Made by a program: the position numbers and the translations under genes. A stretch of 22,090 bases of DNA, from NCBI GenBank assembly GCA_046566065.1, contig JBKHXK010000036.1, positions 1 to 22,090 of the forward strand, read 5' to 3'. How positions within the stretch are numbered: the first letter of the stretch is position 1; each line of letters starts with the position of its first letter. The notes beneath the pieces were generated by a model. That model saw nothing but the letters and a program-made list of their open reading frames with translations, was not told the DNA's origin and made no database searches. This DNA comes from MB1-2 sp046566065. Its GTDB lineage: Bacteria > Actinomycetota > CADDZG01 > WHSQ01. Positions 8,678 through 16,292 of the stretch are shown piece by piece.

Positions 8678-9037
8678 ATGATGGTCAAGAAGCTGGCGCT
8701 GGTTGCGGTCTGCGGAGCGATCGCCTCTGTTCTGATGGCTTCTGCGGCGCAGGCCGAAGGTGCAGCGACCGTTGCTCTTCGCCAGGAGGCCGGCACCACT
8801 TGGGCGGATGCGACGAGTTCGGGAGGCAGTGTCCGCGTGGTCTTCTTGACCCCCAGAACTAAGAGCGGTGCTCGTGCGGTGTGGCAGTCCTGCCGCTTCC
8901 CGAGCCCTCAGGCGGGTACCTACAGCTGCGGGATCGACACTTCGAAGGGCTCCTTGGCCGAGAGGCGAGGGGGCTCCTGGTTGGTGAAGGTGTTCCTGGG
9001 AGAGACTCTGGCCACCAAAACTACGTTTACGTTGTAG
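8678..9037 (+). CDS. Small secreted protein of unknown function
   Basis: The product has 119 residues with a signal peptide: MMVKK, then a hydrophobic core to about 20 and A-x-A cleavage near 26 (A-A-Q-A). The mature part is about 93 residues and looks like a single beta-rich domain, with T-T-W-A-D, V-R-V-V-F-L-T-P and a likely Cys pair (Q-S-C-R and Y-S-C-G). I do not recognise the family. The frame stays open upstream to 8555, but that part lacks signal features, so the start is placed at the paired ATG codons 8678/8681 behind a GAAGGGGG ribosome binding site. It follows the giant surface gene on the same strand after a terminator-like hairpin and a long leader, so it is probably transcribed separately. 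It ends at the terminator shared with groEL. Confidence 0.8.
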   Translation: MMVKKLALVAVCGAIASVLMASAAQAEGAATVALRQEAGTTWADATSSGGSVRVVFLTPRTKSGARAVWQSCRFPSPQAGTYSCGIDTSKGSLAERRGGSWLVKVFLGETLATKTTFTL

Positions 9038-9080
9038 GAAGGTGTTCCGGCGAGGTGAGCGCCCGTCGGACAGCAACAAA

Positions 9081-9113
9081 GAAGGGCCCCCGGGGTATCC
9101 CGGGGGGCCCTTC
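9081..9113. terminator. Bidirectional terminator between the small secreted gene and groEL
   Basis: Arms GAAGGGCCCCCGGGG (9081-9095) and CCCGGGGGGCCCTTC (9099-9113) pair with one central mismatch. T-rich tracts flank it in both directions: TTCTCCTTAATT on plus and TTCTTTGTTG on minus. It lies 20 bases before the groEL stop on the minus strand and 43 bases after the plus-strand stop, so it can serve both convergent genes. Confidence 0.9.
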
Positions 9114-9132
9114 TCCTTAATTGACGACTTTC

Positions 9133-10752
9133 TTAGAAGTCCATGTCTCCGCCGCCGGGCATGGCCGGCATCTTCTCCTTCTCCGGAGCATCTGCCACGA
9201 TCGCCTCGGTCGTGAGGAACAGCCCTGCGATTGAAGCGGCGTTCTGAAGCGCGGACCGGGTGACCTTCGCCGCGTCGATGACGCCGGCCTTGAAGAGGTC
9301 GCCGTACTCGCCGGTCGCCGCGTTCAGGCCTTCGCCGGGACCGAGCTTGCGAACCGACTCGGCAACGACACCGGGCTCGAGTCCGGCGTTGCGGGCGATC
9401 ACCTTCAACGGTTCCTCCAGTGCCCGCTTCACGATCGTGGCTCCCGTGGCCTCGTCCCCGTCGAGCTCGAGCTTCTCGAGACCCTCCTGGGCGTGCAGCA
9501 GGGTGACACCACCACCCGCAACGATGCCTTCCTCGACTGCAGCTTTGGTGGTCTGGACCGCGTCTTCGATGCGGTGCTTCTTCTCTTTGAGCTCGACCTC
9601 GGTCGCAGCGCCGACCTTGACGACACCGACACCACCGGCAAGCTTGGCCAGACGCTCCTGCAGCTTCTCTCTGTCGTAGTCGGAGTCGCTGCGCTCGATC
9701 TCGGCTTTGATCTGATTCACGCGCCCGGTGATCTCGTCGGCGGTGCCGCCACCCTCGACGATCGTCGTGTCGTCCTTGGTGACTACGACCTTGCGGGCGC
9801 TACCGAGCATGTCGAGGCTGACGGACTCGAGTTTCAGGCCCACCTCTTCCGAGACGACCTGACCACCCGTCAGGATCGCGATGTCCTGCAGCATCGCCTT
9901 ACGGCGATCGCCGAAGCCCGGAGCCTTGATCGCGACGGCTTTGAACGTCCCACGGATCTTGTTGACAACGAGAGTGGCGAGTGCCTCACCCTCGAGGTCC
10001 TCGGCCACGATCAGCAGAGCCTTGCCGGCCTGCATGACCTTTTCGAGCACCGGCAGCAGATCCTTGACCGCAGAGATCTTCTGGTTCGCGATGAGGATGT
10101 AGGGCTCGTCGAGGATTGCCTCCATCCGCTCGGCGTCAGTGACAAAGTAGGGGGAGATGAAGCCCTTGTCGAGCCTCATGCCCTCGACCAGTTCCAGCTC
10201 TAGCCCGAAGGTGTTCGACTCCTCGACGGTGATGACCCCGTCTTTGCCGACCTTGTCCATGGCTTCGGCGATGGCCTCGCCGATCTCGGGATCATTGTTC
10301 GCTGAGATCGAAGCGACCTGTGCGATCTGCTCGCGGCCTTCGACCTCACGCGACTGAGCACGGATCGTCTCGACGACGTTCTCGACGGCCTTCTCGATAC
10401 CGCGCTTCAGAGCGATCGGGTTGGCGCCAGCAGCAACATTTCGGAGGCCTTCACGGACCAGCGCCTGAGCCAGGACCGTAGCCGTGGTGGTGCCGTCTCC
10501 GGCCACGTCGTCGGTCTTCTTAGCGACCTCTTTGACGAGTTCTGCCCCGATCTTCTCGTAGGGGTCCTCCAGCTCGATCTCTTTGGCGATCGACACGCCG
10601 TCGTTCGTGATCGTCGGAGCACCCCACTTCTTCTCCAGCACCACGTTGCGGCCCTTGGGGCCTAGGGTCACCTTCACGGCGTCCGCCAGTTGGTTCATCC
10701 CTCGCTCGAGTGACCGCCGAGCCTCTTCTTCGAAAGACAAGATCTTCGCCAC
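9133..10752 (-). CDS. groEL: Chaperonin GroEL (60 kDa, Hsp60)
   Basis: GroEL forms the double-ring ATP-driven folding chamber in the cytoplasm. The 539-residue length is standard. Family hallmarks are L-G-P-K-G-R-N-V (30-37), the ATP-binding G-D-G-T-T-T-A-T (85-92), A-A-V-E-E-G-I-V-A-G-G-G-V in the C-terminal equatorial half, and the tail G-G-G-D-M-D-F rather than a long GGM repeat. The start is GTG at 10752 behind a near-perfect AAAGGAGGT. No groES lies upstream, so this is a stand-alone copy. Actinobacteria often carry a groES-groEL pair plus a second lone groEL, which this probably is. The promoter and CIRCE element upstream point to repression by HrcA and heat induction. Confidence 0.98.
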   Translation of the reverse strand: MAKILSFEEEARRSLERGMNQLADAVKVTLGPKGRNVVLEKKWGAPTITNDGVSIAKEIELEDPYEKIGAELVKEVAKKTDDVAGDGTTTATVLAQALVREGLRNVAAGANPIALKRGIEKAVENVVETIRAQSREVEGREQIAQVASISANNDPEIGEAIAEAMDKVGKDGVITVEESNTFGLELELVEGMRLDKGFISPYFVTDAERMEAILDEPYILIANQKISAVKDLLPVLEKVMQAGKALLIVAEDLEGEALATLVVNKIRGTFKAVAIKAPGFGDRRKAMLQDIAILTGGQVVSEEVGLKLESVSLDMLGSARKVVVTKDDTTIVEGGGTADEITGRVNQIKAEIERSDSDYDREKLQERLAKLAGGVGVVKVGAATEVELKEKKHRIEDAVQTTKAAVEEGIVAGGGVTLLHAQEGLEKLELDGDEATGATIVKRALEEPLKVIARNAGLEPGVVAESVRKLGPGEGLNAATGEYGDLFKAGVIDAAKVTRSALQNAASIAGLFLTTEAIVADAPEKEKMPAMPGGGDMDF

Positions 10753-10780
10753 GGCTACCTCCTTTGGGTGAGGCTGTGTC

Positions 10781-10807
10781 TTAGCACTCTGTGGGTTGGA
10801 GTGCTAA
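10781..10807. promoter_or_regulatory. CIRCE operator (HrcA binding site) of groEL
   Basis: TTAGCACTC (10781-10789), nine spacer bases and GAGTGCTAA (10799-10807) exactly match the CIRCE consensus. It lies between the groEL promoter and start codon and touches the -10 box, so HrcA bound here would block transcription initiation. Confidence 0.97.
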
Positions 10808-10854
10808 GGATACCGCCGCCTCCAGCCCCCCTGCAAGTCGCCATCTCTAGCCAT
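10804..10854 (-). CDS. Possible 16-residue leader ORF overlapping the groEL promoter
   Basis: An ATG at 10854 lies 6 bases behind a perfect AGGAGG (10866-10861) on the minus strand. The frame runs 16 codons and ends inside the CIRCE element; its product has a W-R-R-R cluster near the C-terminus. The groEL promoter lies within it, so it would need its own upstream promoter, which I cannot identify. It may be chance. Confidence 0.2.
   Translation of the reverse strand: MARDGDLQGGWRRRYP
10807..10836 (-). promoter_or_regulatory. groEL promoter
   Basis: On the minus strand, TTGCAG (10836-10831) and TATCCT (10812-10807) form -35 and -10 boxes with an 18-base spacer. The -10 shares one base with the CIRCE element, the usual arrangement for HrcA-repressed genes. 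Confidence 0.65.
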
Positions 10855-11080
10855 CGGTCTCCTCCTAAAGGGTGGCAATCCGGACCCGATGACTACGAGA
10901 GAGATAGTCCAGGTGGGCTAGGACATAAACCGCTCGGGCGGACTATGGGATACGCCGCACGCCATCCCGATATCGAAAGTGCTCACCTCGCCGGAGTGCC
11001 CGTTGCTGAACTTCGTATCGGGTCCGGGATTCGCCTTTCGATCTGCAGAGGCACAGTGGGGATAAATCGGAGAATGGCGA
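10855..11080. other. Intergenic leader region before the cadherin-like gene
   Basis: No gene is convincing here. GACTA/TAGTC forms a small hairpin at 10891-10909 around CGAGAGAGA. CCCGATA (10966-10972) and TATCGGG (11016-11022) form a 7-bp inverted repeat 43 bases apart. These could structure the 5' leader of the gene at 11081, but I match them to no known RNA family. Confidence 0.3.
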
Positions 11081-14000
11081 GTGATTAGGGCATCCATGCG
11101 GAGGACCGCCGGGGCCATTGGCGTGGCCGTGGTCATGGCCGTCCTGCCGGTAGCACCCGCCCACGCAGGCATCGCGGCGACGGGCTCTGTCGATGTCCGC
11201 CAGACCTACCGAGGGGTCTCTGGGACCGTCTACACCTTCACGATCAACAACACCTCGACACTGCCGACCGACATCATCAACTCGATCGAGATCTCCCGTC
11301 CGAGCAACGCCTGGACCATCACCGGGTGCCCCGCCGCCCCCGCTGGTTGGGCTCGGGCTTTTGCCACCGGCGGCGGGGGCTCGTGCACCTTCACGGCCGC
11401 CACCGCCCTTAACGGGATCCCCCAGGGAGGAAGCCAGTCGGGGTTCCAGGTCACTGCTTCTGCGGCTGCTGGCTCAACGAATGTCAGTGCAGCTGGATGG
11501 TCCGTGCAAGCCGACCTCGACCTGGGTGCAGTCACAGGTGGGAACAGGACACCTGTGGGCGAAGCATCTCTGGGCTCGATGAGCACTGCGATCAACGTCT
11601 TCAGGGTCACCGACGCCGTTGTCCAGACAACGGCAACGGCGGTCGGGGCCGCCTGCCCAACCGGTACGAAGACGGCCGCCGCGGGCAGCTCTCAGACGAT
11701 CTTGGTTTGCGGGAACAACCACGGCAGTTCTGCCCTGACCCCGGTTAGCGGAAGCTCGTCGCTGTCGGGTACTTTCGTGTCAAGCCCCGGCGCGTTCGGG
11801 TCTGGATCGATCGCCGGTGGAGCGAACGGCGTCGTGCTTGCTCGCTACACGGGTGCCACGATCGCAACTACTGAAGGCCCGGGCTTGACGCTGACGGCGG
11901 CTGTCGGGTCGTCGGCCACGGCGACATCACCTTTGACTACGCTGACTGGATACGCGACGCCCGTCAATGCAGCTCCGAGCTGCTCGGCTGGCTCCGGATC
12001 TACCCCGGAGGAGACAGCCCTGACGGGTGCTGTCTCCTGTACGGACGGAGAGGGAGGCTTGCTCACCTACTCCAAGGTCGCGGGCCCCGCCAACGGCACC
12101 GTCACCGTCAACTCCGACGGCACCTTCACCTACACGCCCACCGCCAACTACANNNNNNNNNNNNNNNNNNNNNNNNNNNNNNNNNNNNNNNNNNNNNNNN
12201 NNNNNNNNNNNNNNNNNNNNNNNNNNNNNNNNNNNNNNNNNNNNNNNNNNNNTCACCTACACGCCCACCGCCAACTACAACGGCCCCGACTCCTTCACCT
12301 TCAGAGCTAGCGACGCCAACTCCGACTCCAACACCGCCACCTACTCGATCACGGTCACCCCGGTCAACGACGCCCCCAGCGCCACCGATGACTCCTCTTC
12401 CACCGACGAGGACACCTCCAAGACGATCAACGTGACCGGCAACGACACCGATGTGGACGCAGACACCCTGGTGGCCTCGGGCTCGGGGTCGACCACTCAG
12501 AGCGGCACCTTTTCGTGCTCGACTAACTCCTGCACCTACACGCCACCCGCCAACTTCAACGGCAGCGACAGCTTCGACTACACCGTGTCCGACGGCACAG
12601 CCACCGACACCGCCACCGTGACCATCGCGGTCGCCGCCGTCGACGATTCCCCCAACTGCTCCAACGCTTCCGGGTCCATCCCTGAGGAGTTCGCGCTCAA
12701 CGACACCCTGGCCTGCAGCGACAGTGACACCGCCGCCAGCGCCCTCACCTACTCCAAGGTCGCGGGCCCCAGCAACGGAACCGTCACCGTCAACTCCGAC
12801 GGCACCTTCACCTACACGCCCACCGCCAACTACAACGGCCCCGACTCCTTCACCTTCAGAGCTAGCGACGCCAACTCCGACTCCAACACCGCCACCTACT
12901 CGATCACGGTCACCCCGGTCAACGACGCCCCCAGCGCCACCGATGACTCCTCTTCCACCGACGAGGACACCTCCAAGACGATCAACGTGACCGCCAACGA
13001 CGCCGATGTCGACGGCGACACCCTGGTGGCTTCGGGCTCGGGATCGACCACCGAGGGCGGCACCTTCTCGTGCTCGACCAACTCCTGCACCTACACCCCG
13101 CCGGCCAACTTCAACGGCCCCGACAGCTTCGACTACACCGTGTCCGACGGCACCGCCACCGACACCGCCACCGTGACGGTCGCGGTTGCGGCCGTCAACG
13201 ACGCCCCCACGGCGGCCACCGACACCCTCACCACCAACGAGGACACCGCTAACAGCGTCAACGTGCTGGCCAACGACAACCCCGGCCCCGGCGAAGGCTC
13301 CCAGAGCCTCTCGGTCACTGCCGACAGCGACGGCCTCAAGGGCACGGTCACCTGCACCTCGACCGGTTCCTGCACCTACACGCCCAACGCCAACGCCACC
13401 GGCACCGACCAGTTCAGCTATGACGTCTGCGACGACGGAGCGCCGAGCCGCTGCTCCACCGGCACCGTCAACGTCTCGATCACCGCCGTCAACGATGCCC
13501 CCACCTGCGCCGATGATTCAGCTGCGAGTCCCGAAGACACCTCACTCGGCGACACCCTGGTCTGCACCGACGCCGACGGCGATCCCCTCACCTACTCCAA
13601 GGTCGCCGATCCCAGCAACGGAACCGTCACCGTCAACTCCGACGGCACCTTCACTTACATCCCGAACGCCAACTACAACGGCCCCGAGAACTTCACCTTC
13701 AAGGCGAACGACGGCACCAGCGACTCCAACACCGCCACGTACTCGATCACGGTGACGCCGGTCGGTGAGCCGTCGGTTGGAGACGTTCAGCCTCCTCAAG
13801 CGGAGGATGGAGGCGCCGATCGTGAGCTGTTCTCTCCCAACGGCGACGGCCGGTTCGACGAGGTCAACTTCTTCGTCGGCCTCTCTGAACACTCCACATG
13901 GAATCTCACCGTTGAGAGCCAGCAAGTGGGCGCGCCGACGCTCGCATGGCTCGAGGAGAGCACGCTCTTGTTCAGGCACAGTGGCGAGGGATCTCAGGTT

Positions 14001-14444
14001 GCGCTGACATGGGACGGTCGTGCGACCGACGGGTCGCCGGCTCCTGAAGGGGAGTATCGCTGGGAGATCTCTGCGACCGATTCTGCTGGAAACACCGCGA
14101 TCGTCATGACCGGTCACATCCAGATCGATACCACTGCCCCTCTATTCACCCGCCAGAGGGCAGTCCCGAACCCACTCGACCTCAGTCGCGACGATGTCGC
14201 AGCGATCCGCTTTGCGGTCAATGAGGCTGGTGCGGCCCGAGCGAAGATCTTTCGTAGAGGGCGTCTGATCAAGGCATTCCCGCGCTTCCGACTTCGGGAT
14301 GCCGCTCGTGTGGAAGTGCTCTGGGACGGAACCGATCGAGCAGGACGATCCGTTCGACCTGGGCGCTACACCGTGGTTATGAGGGCTTCCGACTTGGTAG
14401 CGAACCGCACGGTCAACCGAGGATTGAGGATCCGGGTCCGCTAG
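11081..14444 (+). CDS. Exported cadherin-like repeat protein with FlgD-like C-terminus, interrupted by assembly gap
   Basis: One gene is split by 100 N. It starts at GTG 11081 behind GGAGA, or at ATG 11096, with a signal peptide ending near A-P-A-H-A. A roughly 270-residue N-terminal region of unknown family follows, then cadherin-like/Big_9 modules beginning N-A-A-P, N-D-A-P or D-D-S-P. At least six are visible, each with T-V-N-S-D-G-T-F-T-Y or C-T-Y-T-P cores and many Asp/Asn that could bind calcium. From about 13836 an S-P-N-G-D-G-R-F-D-E motif opens a FlgD-like Ig domain. A second such domain with W-D-G-T-D-R-A-G and G-R-Y-T ends the protein. The frame differs by one across the gap, but both gap edges carry the same 27 bases, so this is an assembly effect, not a frameshift. 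The role is probably surface adhesion. The stop lies 5 bases from the convergent membrane gene's stop. Confidence 0.88.
12153..12252. other. Assembly gap of 100 N inside a repeat
   Basis: Exactly 100 N, the usual placeholder for unknown length. The 27 bases before it (12126-12152) equal the 27 bases after it (12253-12279). The offset of 127 is not a multiple of three, which explains the apparent frame change. True missing length could be zero or one or more repeat modules. Confidence 0.97.
12253..12993 (+). repeat. Long direct repeat inside the cadherin-like gene (unit 555 bp)
   Basis: Bases 12253-12438 recur exactly as 12808-12993, a 186-bp identical stretch at an offset of 555 bp (185 codons, two modules). 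High similarity continues past both copies. Identity also at silent positions points to recent duplication or gene conversion. Confidence 0.95.
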
Positions 14445-14449
14445 CGGAA

Positions 14450-15013
14450 TCACACCAACCCGAGCGCTCCGCTGGTGACAACCAGGGCCAGCACCGCGGC
14501 GTTGGTCCGTCGCCCCTGATCCATACGCTTACCGATGGAGTCGACGTCGATACGGCCTGTGGCGATCAGCGATACGGAGCGACTCACACCGAACGCTCCG
14601 ACTAACAGAGCTCCATGTCCGACGTTCCCAGAGATGAGCGCGGCTATCGTCACCACGACGAAGGTCCCGAAGGTCAGGTAGGTAGTGAAGCCGATGCCCA
14701 AACTGAGCCCATAAAGAAGCGAAGCCATCGGTCTCGAGTAGAAGGTGCGCCACCACTCGGGCACCTGCTCTTTGCGATCGAAGGTGGGGATCGGAAGCTG
14801 GAGGCTCTCACGGAGGAGGTAGATGAGGGCCGTGATCGTGATCACTACAGTGCCTGCGGTTCCCCATGGCCCCCCAAATAAGCCCCCCATCCCCCCCAGC
14901 AGTGCACCGAAAAGTGTTGCAGCAACGGCGGCCCCGAGAACGTGCATAACGATGCTCAGCCAGTAACTGCGATTCCGGCCCCCGTGCACGACGGGGGAGA
15001 TGGTCTCCACCAT
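14450..15013 (-). CDS. Multi-pass membrane protein in mau-like operon (possible degenerate CcdA-like)
   Basis: The 187-residue protein has about five hydrophobic segments: near 18-46, 50-68, 95-125, 128-148 and 170-187. A hydrophilic loop with F-D-R-K-E-Q-V-P-E-W-W lies between the second and third. The stretch G-L-S-L-G-I-G-F-T-T-Y-L-T-F is spaced like the second half of CcdA/DsbD transmembrane domains, where a G-x-T-P-C motif normally sits. This protein contains no cysteine at all, so it cannot relay electrons as CcdA does. It is the last gene of the operon after the MauD-like and MauA-like genes, where MauE or CcdA homologues are expected. The relation to either is inference; it may be an unrelated membrane partner. 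It starts 9 bases after the small peptide ORF. Confidence 0.8.
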   Translation of the reverse strand: MVETISPVVHGGRNRSYWLSIVMHVLGAAVAATLFGALLGGMGGLFGGPWGTAGTVVITITALIYLLRESLQLPIPTFDRKEQVPEWWRTFYSRPMASLLYGLSLGIGFTTYLTFGTFVVVTIAALISGNVGHGALLVGAFGVSRSVSLIATGRIDVDSIGKRMDQGRRTNAAVLALVVTSGALGLV

Positions 15014-15022
15014 CGAGAGGCC

Positions 15023-15100
15023 TCAGGGACTGAACAAGGTGGAGATGCCGGCGACCACCGACGCGATCACCAGCGCGACGACGAGAGGAGTCTCTAGCAC
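15023..15100 (-). CDS. 25-residue single-span membrane peptide, overlapping the MauA-like stop
   Basis: A GTG at 15100 overlaps the stop of the MauA-like gene in the sequence GTGCTAG. The frame runs 25 codons to TGA and ends 9 bases before the next gene. The product is almost entirely one hydrophobic helix (L-V-V-A-L-V-I-A-S-V-V-A-G-I) with an acidic N-terminus. The tight overlap and fit between two operon genes suggest translational coupling, as for small subunits of membrane complexes. No homologue is known to me, and chance remains possible because the start is GTG. Confidence 0.5.
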   Translation of the reverse strand: MLETPLVVALVIASVVAGISTLFSP

Positions 15101-15624
15101 CTGATGTTCTTGTCGCGGTACCCGATGCAGAACACCTTCTTGCCGTTGTGGCAATAGCCGGTCACCGCTCCGTCGCCGTTGATGCGGGTCCTCGTGTAGG
15201 CACAGCAGTCGTAGATCGTGCGGATCCGTCCGTTGCAACAGCGTGACCACCCGCCACCTTGGCCGGGCTGGCGCACGTGCGGATACTTCTCCGGCACGAC
15301 CTGCGCGCACATCTTCCTTCTGCTCTGCTCACGCGACTTGTACAGGCGGCCCTGATCGTCGACGGGATATCCGTGTTCGGGATGAAGCGGGAATCCGTAC
15401 TTGTCGACGCGCGATAGTGGCGAGTAGGGGTGCGGGCACGACCCCGTCGTGTAGGTGTGTCCACAGATGTGATACGCCTCGGCCCGATCGGGGGCGAGCG
15501 CGACCGCGACGAACTGGCCTCCCACCAGTGCGACGACACCCTGGCCCAACCGGCCGAGGAAGGAGCGGCGGCTGCTTCGTTGTGCGAGAGCGGTGGAGGC
15601 GCGCTCGGTGAGGGACTCGGTCAT
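15094..15624 (-). CDS. MauA-like (methylamine dehydrogenase light-chain-like) cysteine-rich Tat protein
   Basis: The 176-residue protein carries a Tat signal: S-R-R-S-F-L at 18-23, a hydrophobic stretch to about 44 and cleavage near A-E-A at 48-50. The mature part has ten cysteines (54, 63, 106, 129, 130, 140, 141, 158, 166, 176). The order W-x2-C, Y-D-C-C, Y-C and F-C parallels MauA, the small subunit of methylamine dehydrogenase, with its S-W-V-A-S-C, Y-R-D-C-C, I-W-C and Y-H-C. MauA has two Trp that crosslink to the TTQ cofactor. Here only one Trp exists (126), and Tyr157 sits where the second would be, judged by eye. No large subunit gene is in view. So the fold is probably MauA-like, exported folded and disulfide-bonded, but amine dehydrogenase activity is doubtful. 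The ATG follows the MauD-like stop with no gap. Confidence 0.82.
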   Translation of the reverse strand: MTESLTERASTALAQRSSRRSFLGRLGQGVVALVGGQFVAVALAPDRAEAYHICGHTYTTGSCPHPYSPLSRVDKYGFPLHPEHGYPVDDQGRLYKSREQSRRKMCAQVVPEKYPHVRQPGQGGGWSRCCNGRIRTIYDCCAYTRTRINGDGAVTGYCHNGKKVFCIGYRDKNIRC

Positions 15625-16197
15625 CTAACTCGCCTGCCTGTCGTGGAGGCCCCCGACCGCGCGGCGTTCGGCCGAGTCGACCAGGCCCTCGATCTGCTCG
15701 AGGTTGTTCACCGTGCCTTTGGCGGCGATCTTGCCGGTCGGGTCGGTGATGACCACGTAGGGGGTCCCCGGGACCTGGTAGCTCTGAGCGATCCCGATGC
15801 CGGCGACGACCGGAGCGTTGACCCGCTTGTTCCTGAAGGTCAGAGCGGTCTCCTCCTCGTCAACGTCGGTCACGACGACCGGTGCGAGCTTGCCGGCTTG
15901 GGCGACGGCTCCGACCGAGGGCAGCACCTGCTCGCAGACGTGACATCCCGGCGATACGAACAGCAGGAGTTGGCGGGCTTTTCCGATCGAGACCGCTTCC
16001 CCCTTCATGTCCTCTGTATCTATAGGAGTGGCGCTGGAGCCGAGCTCCGGGCCCTCGTCGTCCAGCTCTAGGGCGCCGCGCGGGCCGAGCCGCAGATGCA
16101 GTGTGCCGATCTGCCGTGCGAGCGCGATCACGACGAAACAAAGGGCGATCACCAACACCCAAAGCGCCACGTAGGACGCTGTGAACCACACGCTCAA
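15625..16197 (-). CDS. MauD-like membrane-anchored thioredoxin-fold protein
   Basis: The 190-residue protein has one N-terminal membrane helix (about 8-27), then A-R-Q-I-G-T-L-H-L-R-L, a linker typical of MauD. A thioredoxin fold follows, with C85-H-V-C88 and a cis-proline at T144-P145 in V-P-G-T-P-Y-V-V-I-T-D. MauD is needed for correct disulfide formation in the MauA subunit, outside the membrane. Here it precedes a MauA-like gene with ten cysteines, and the stop TAG abuts the next ATG, so the two are translationally coupled. The TTG start at 16197 lies four bases behind a GAGGAGG site; GTG at 16191 is an alternative. A TATAAC box at 16228-16223 is a plausible -10. The gene is divergent from the epimerase. 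Confidence 0.88.
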   Translation of the reverse strand: MSVWFTASYVALWVLVIALCFVVIALARQIGTLHLRLGPRGALELDDEGPELGSSATPIDTEDMKGEAVSIGKARQLLLFVSPGCHVCEQVLPSVGAVAQAGKLAPVVVTDVDEEETALTFRNKRVNAPVVAGIGIAQSYQVPGTPYVVITDPTGKIAAKGTVNNLEQIEGLVDSAERRAVGGLHDRQAS

Positions 16198-16222
16198 CTA
16201 ACCTCCTCTAGCATGCGGACAG

Positions 16223-16228
16223 GTTATA
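16223..16228 (-). promoter_or_regulatory. Probable -10 box of the mau-like operon
   Basis: TATAAC on the minus strand, 25 bases before the TTG start and just ahead of GAGGAGG, predicts a leader of about 18 bases. No good -35 hexamer lies at normal spacing; TTGATG upstream is 22 bases away. Confidence 0.4.
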
Positions 16229-16292
16229 GCGGCGCTCCGGAAGGTTCCGACATCAAGATCAGCTTGGTCGTTTCGCGATTCCGGCGGCAGGC

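Noticed and set aside
9493..10203. 236-codon open frame antisense to groEL
   Set aside because: GroEL is certain on the minus strand; Leu/Asp-rich antisense frames are typical there.
8379..10872. CCCTTTAGGAGG at 8379-8390 and its reverse complement at 10861-10872 as a shared regulatory motif
   Set aside because: Shared 12-mers are expected by chance several times over in 22 kb, and the surroundings do not match.
10871..10960. Riboswitch of c-di-GMP-I, SAM or cobalamin type before the gene at 11081
   Set aside because: GGCAATCCGG and a small hairpin are suggestive, but the conserved cores of these classes are missing.
12027..12152. Separate protein starting before the N gap in a second frame
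   Set aside because: It is created by the 100-N placeholder. The part before the gap is a Pro/Arg-rich shadow frame, and only the part after the gap is the true frame.
12253..12993. CRISPR-like or transposon repeat
   Set aside because: The repeats are in-frame coding modules with no spacers, terminal inverted repeats or transposase.
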